Source of the DNA: Acephala macrosclerotiorum | Lineage: Eukaryota > Ascomycota > Leotiomycetes > Helotiales > Mollisiaceae | DNA: 44,724 bases | Assembly (NCBI GenBank): GCA_014904845.1 | Contig: MU119568.1 | Location: forward strand, 1-44,724 | Direction: 5' to 3' | Shown: in pieces, positions 43,651 through 44,724 of the stretch | Layout: the number at the start of each line of letters is the position of its first letter | Position numbering within the stretch: position 1 is the first letter of the stretch | Notes under the pieces: generated by a model | What the model saw: the letters and a program-made list of their open reading frames with translations, nothing else | Databases searched by the model: none | What the model was told of the DNA's origin: nothing | Program-made: the position numbers and the translations under genes

Positions 43651-44373
43651 ATTAATATAATAATTTGAAATTTATTAAATAATAAATTTATTAATTAATT
43701 TAAATAAAACGATAAATTTTACGTTTAAAACGTTTAAAACGTTTAAATTAATTATAATATATATTATATATAAAATATATTATACGTTAAATATTTTATT
43801 AAATAAAAATTTCGTAAAATAAAACGTTTATTAAAAAATTTTTAAAATTAAAATATTAAAAAATTCAATTTAAAATACAATCGTTAAAACTCGATTAAAT
43901 TTAAAATTATAATAATACGTTTTAATAAAAAATATTAAAAAATTTTATAATATAAAAATTTTTATATATAAAATTTTAAATAATTTAATTAAATAATTTT
44001 AATTTAATCGAAATTTAATAAATTCGATAAATAACGTTTAAATTAAAATTAAATTAAATAAAAAATAATACTTTAATTCGATTATTAATAAATTTTCAAT
44101 TAAATTAAAATTTATTATTTTTATTAAATATAATTATATTTTATTGATTTATATAATAATAAATTAATAAAATCGTTTAAAATTTAAAATTTAATAAAAT
44201 TTAATTAAATTATAATTTAAATTAATTAATAAATTATTAATATTATTAGTATTATTAAAAGTATTTATTATTAATAATAAATTAAAAACGAAATAAATAA
44301 TTTAAATAATTCGTTAATTAATTGTAAATTGTAAATTTAATAAACGTATAAAAATCGAAGAATATAATCTTAA

Positions 44374-44455
44374 TTCTAGCGCAAACGGCGCTAGTCTCAA
44401 TCCGGCCTAGTATCTCACGTGACTACTAAACTAATATTATATTTACGCTAGTAAT
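44374..44455. other. GC islet with inverted repeats in AT-rich block
   Basis: CTAGCGC (44376-44382), a 5-nt loop, then GCGCTAG (44388-44394) form a perfect 7-bp stem. At the far end ACGCTAGTAAT (44446-44456) mirrors the ATTCTAGCG at the near end. Between them lie CCGG and the palindrome TCACGTGA. It may be a small terminal-inverted-repeat element or a remnant of unique DNA. Confidence 0.4.
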
Positions 44456-44724
44456 TCTTTTTTTGTAATGAGAATTAATTTAATTTAATTATTAAAAAAA
44501 ACGTTTTTAATTTTTTTTTTTATTATATTTTATTAATATATAAAATTCGTTAATATTTTAATATAAAAATCATATAATTAAACTTTAAAAATAACGTTAA
44601 TAAATTAATATTATTCTCGAAATTCGTTGGAAATTATAAGTATCGAAATTAAAATAAATTTTTTTTTTAATTTTATAAATTAAATAATTATAAAATTCGA
44701 AATATAATACAAAAAATTTTTTTT

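Larger units (their letters stand above)
40540..44724. repeat. AT-rich RIP-saturated block
   Basis: More than 4 kb of A/T-saturated DNA running to the window end. In 43681-44040 I count 16 C residues, of which 13 are followed by G. The block contains internal repeats described separately and one GC islet near 44.4 kb. No coding frame survives after about 40.6 kb. Confidence 0.8.

Overview
This looks like nuclear DNA of a filamentous ascomycete. The signs are genes split by short GT-AG introns of about 47-91 nt, a 2EXR-type protein, a Kex2-processed multi-copy alpha-pheromone precursor, and long AT-rich blocks decayed in the manner of repeat-induced point mutation (RIP). The pheromone core (CGYPGQPC) and the general gene content suggest Leotiomycetes (Helotiales), but that placement is inference. 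I see no telomere repeat, rRNA, credible tRNA or CRISPR array.

Layout. Positions 1-3618 are AT-rich RIP-type DNA holding a large inverted repeat near the right edge. Positions 3619-24646 are a compact gene-rich block: a disordered hypothetical protein (-), proteasome alpha7 PRE10 (+), alpha-pheromone precursor ppg1 (-), mitochondrial NAD-isocitrate dehydrogenase subunit IDH1 (+), a 1740-residue coiled-coil/disordered protein (-), a small six-cysteine secreted protein (-), the 18S rRNA methyltransferase BUD23 (-), the ER/Golgi cargo receptor SVP26 (+), a small coiled-coil protein (-) and the G-patch nucleolar protein PXR1 (+). BUD23/SVP26 and coiled-coil/PXR1 are head-to-head pairs with gaps of about 0.27-0.29 kb. 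BUD23 and PXR1 both act in ribosome biogenesis.

From 24.7 kb on the window becomes a decayed accessory zone. It has a gene remnant with one stop, a BTB-domain remnant, a SANT/Myb-like repeat relic with CAG-to-TAG stops and a frameshift, and RIP-type AT islands at 28.93-29.34, 32.96-34.63, 35.23-35.72 and 40.54-44.72 kb. Between the islands lie a small membrane protein, two predicted secreted proteins (31468-32215 and 36234-37222), and a 2EXR protein with a possible N-myristoylation signal. A 219-codon pseudogene carries three internal stops, all of the CAA/CAG type.

The most interesting observation is that the two secreted-protein genes, which show no visible protein similarity, each carry a long intron (176 and 183 nt). 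These introns match each other from the donor end to the acceptor end and contain an imperfect foldback. They look like two copies of an introner-like (intron-generating) element. All exon structures were worked out by hand from the sequence; no homology search was run.
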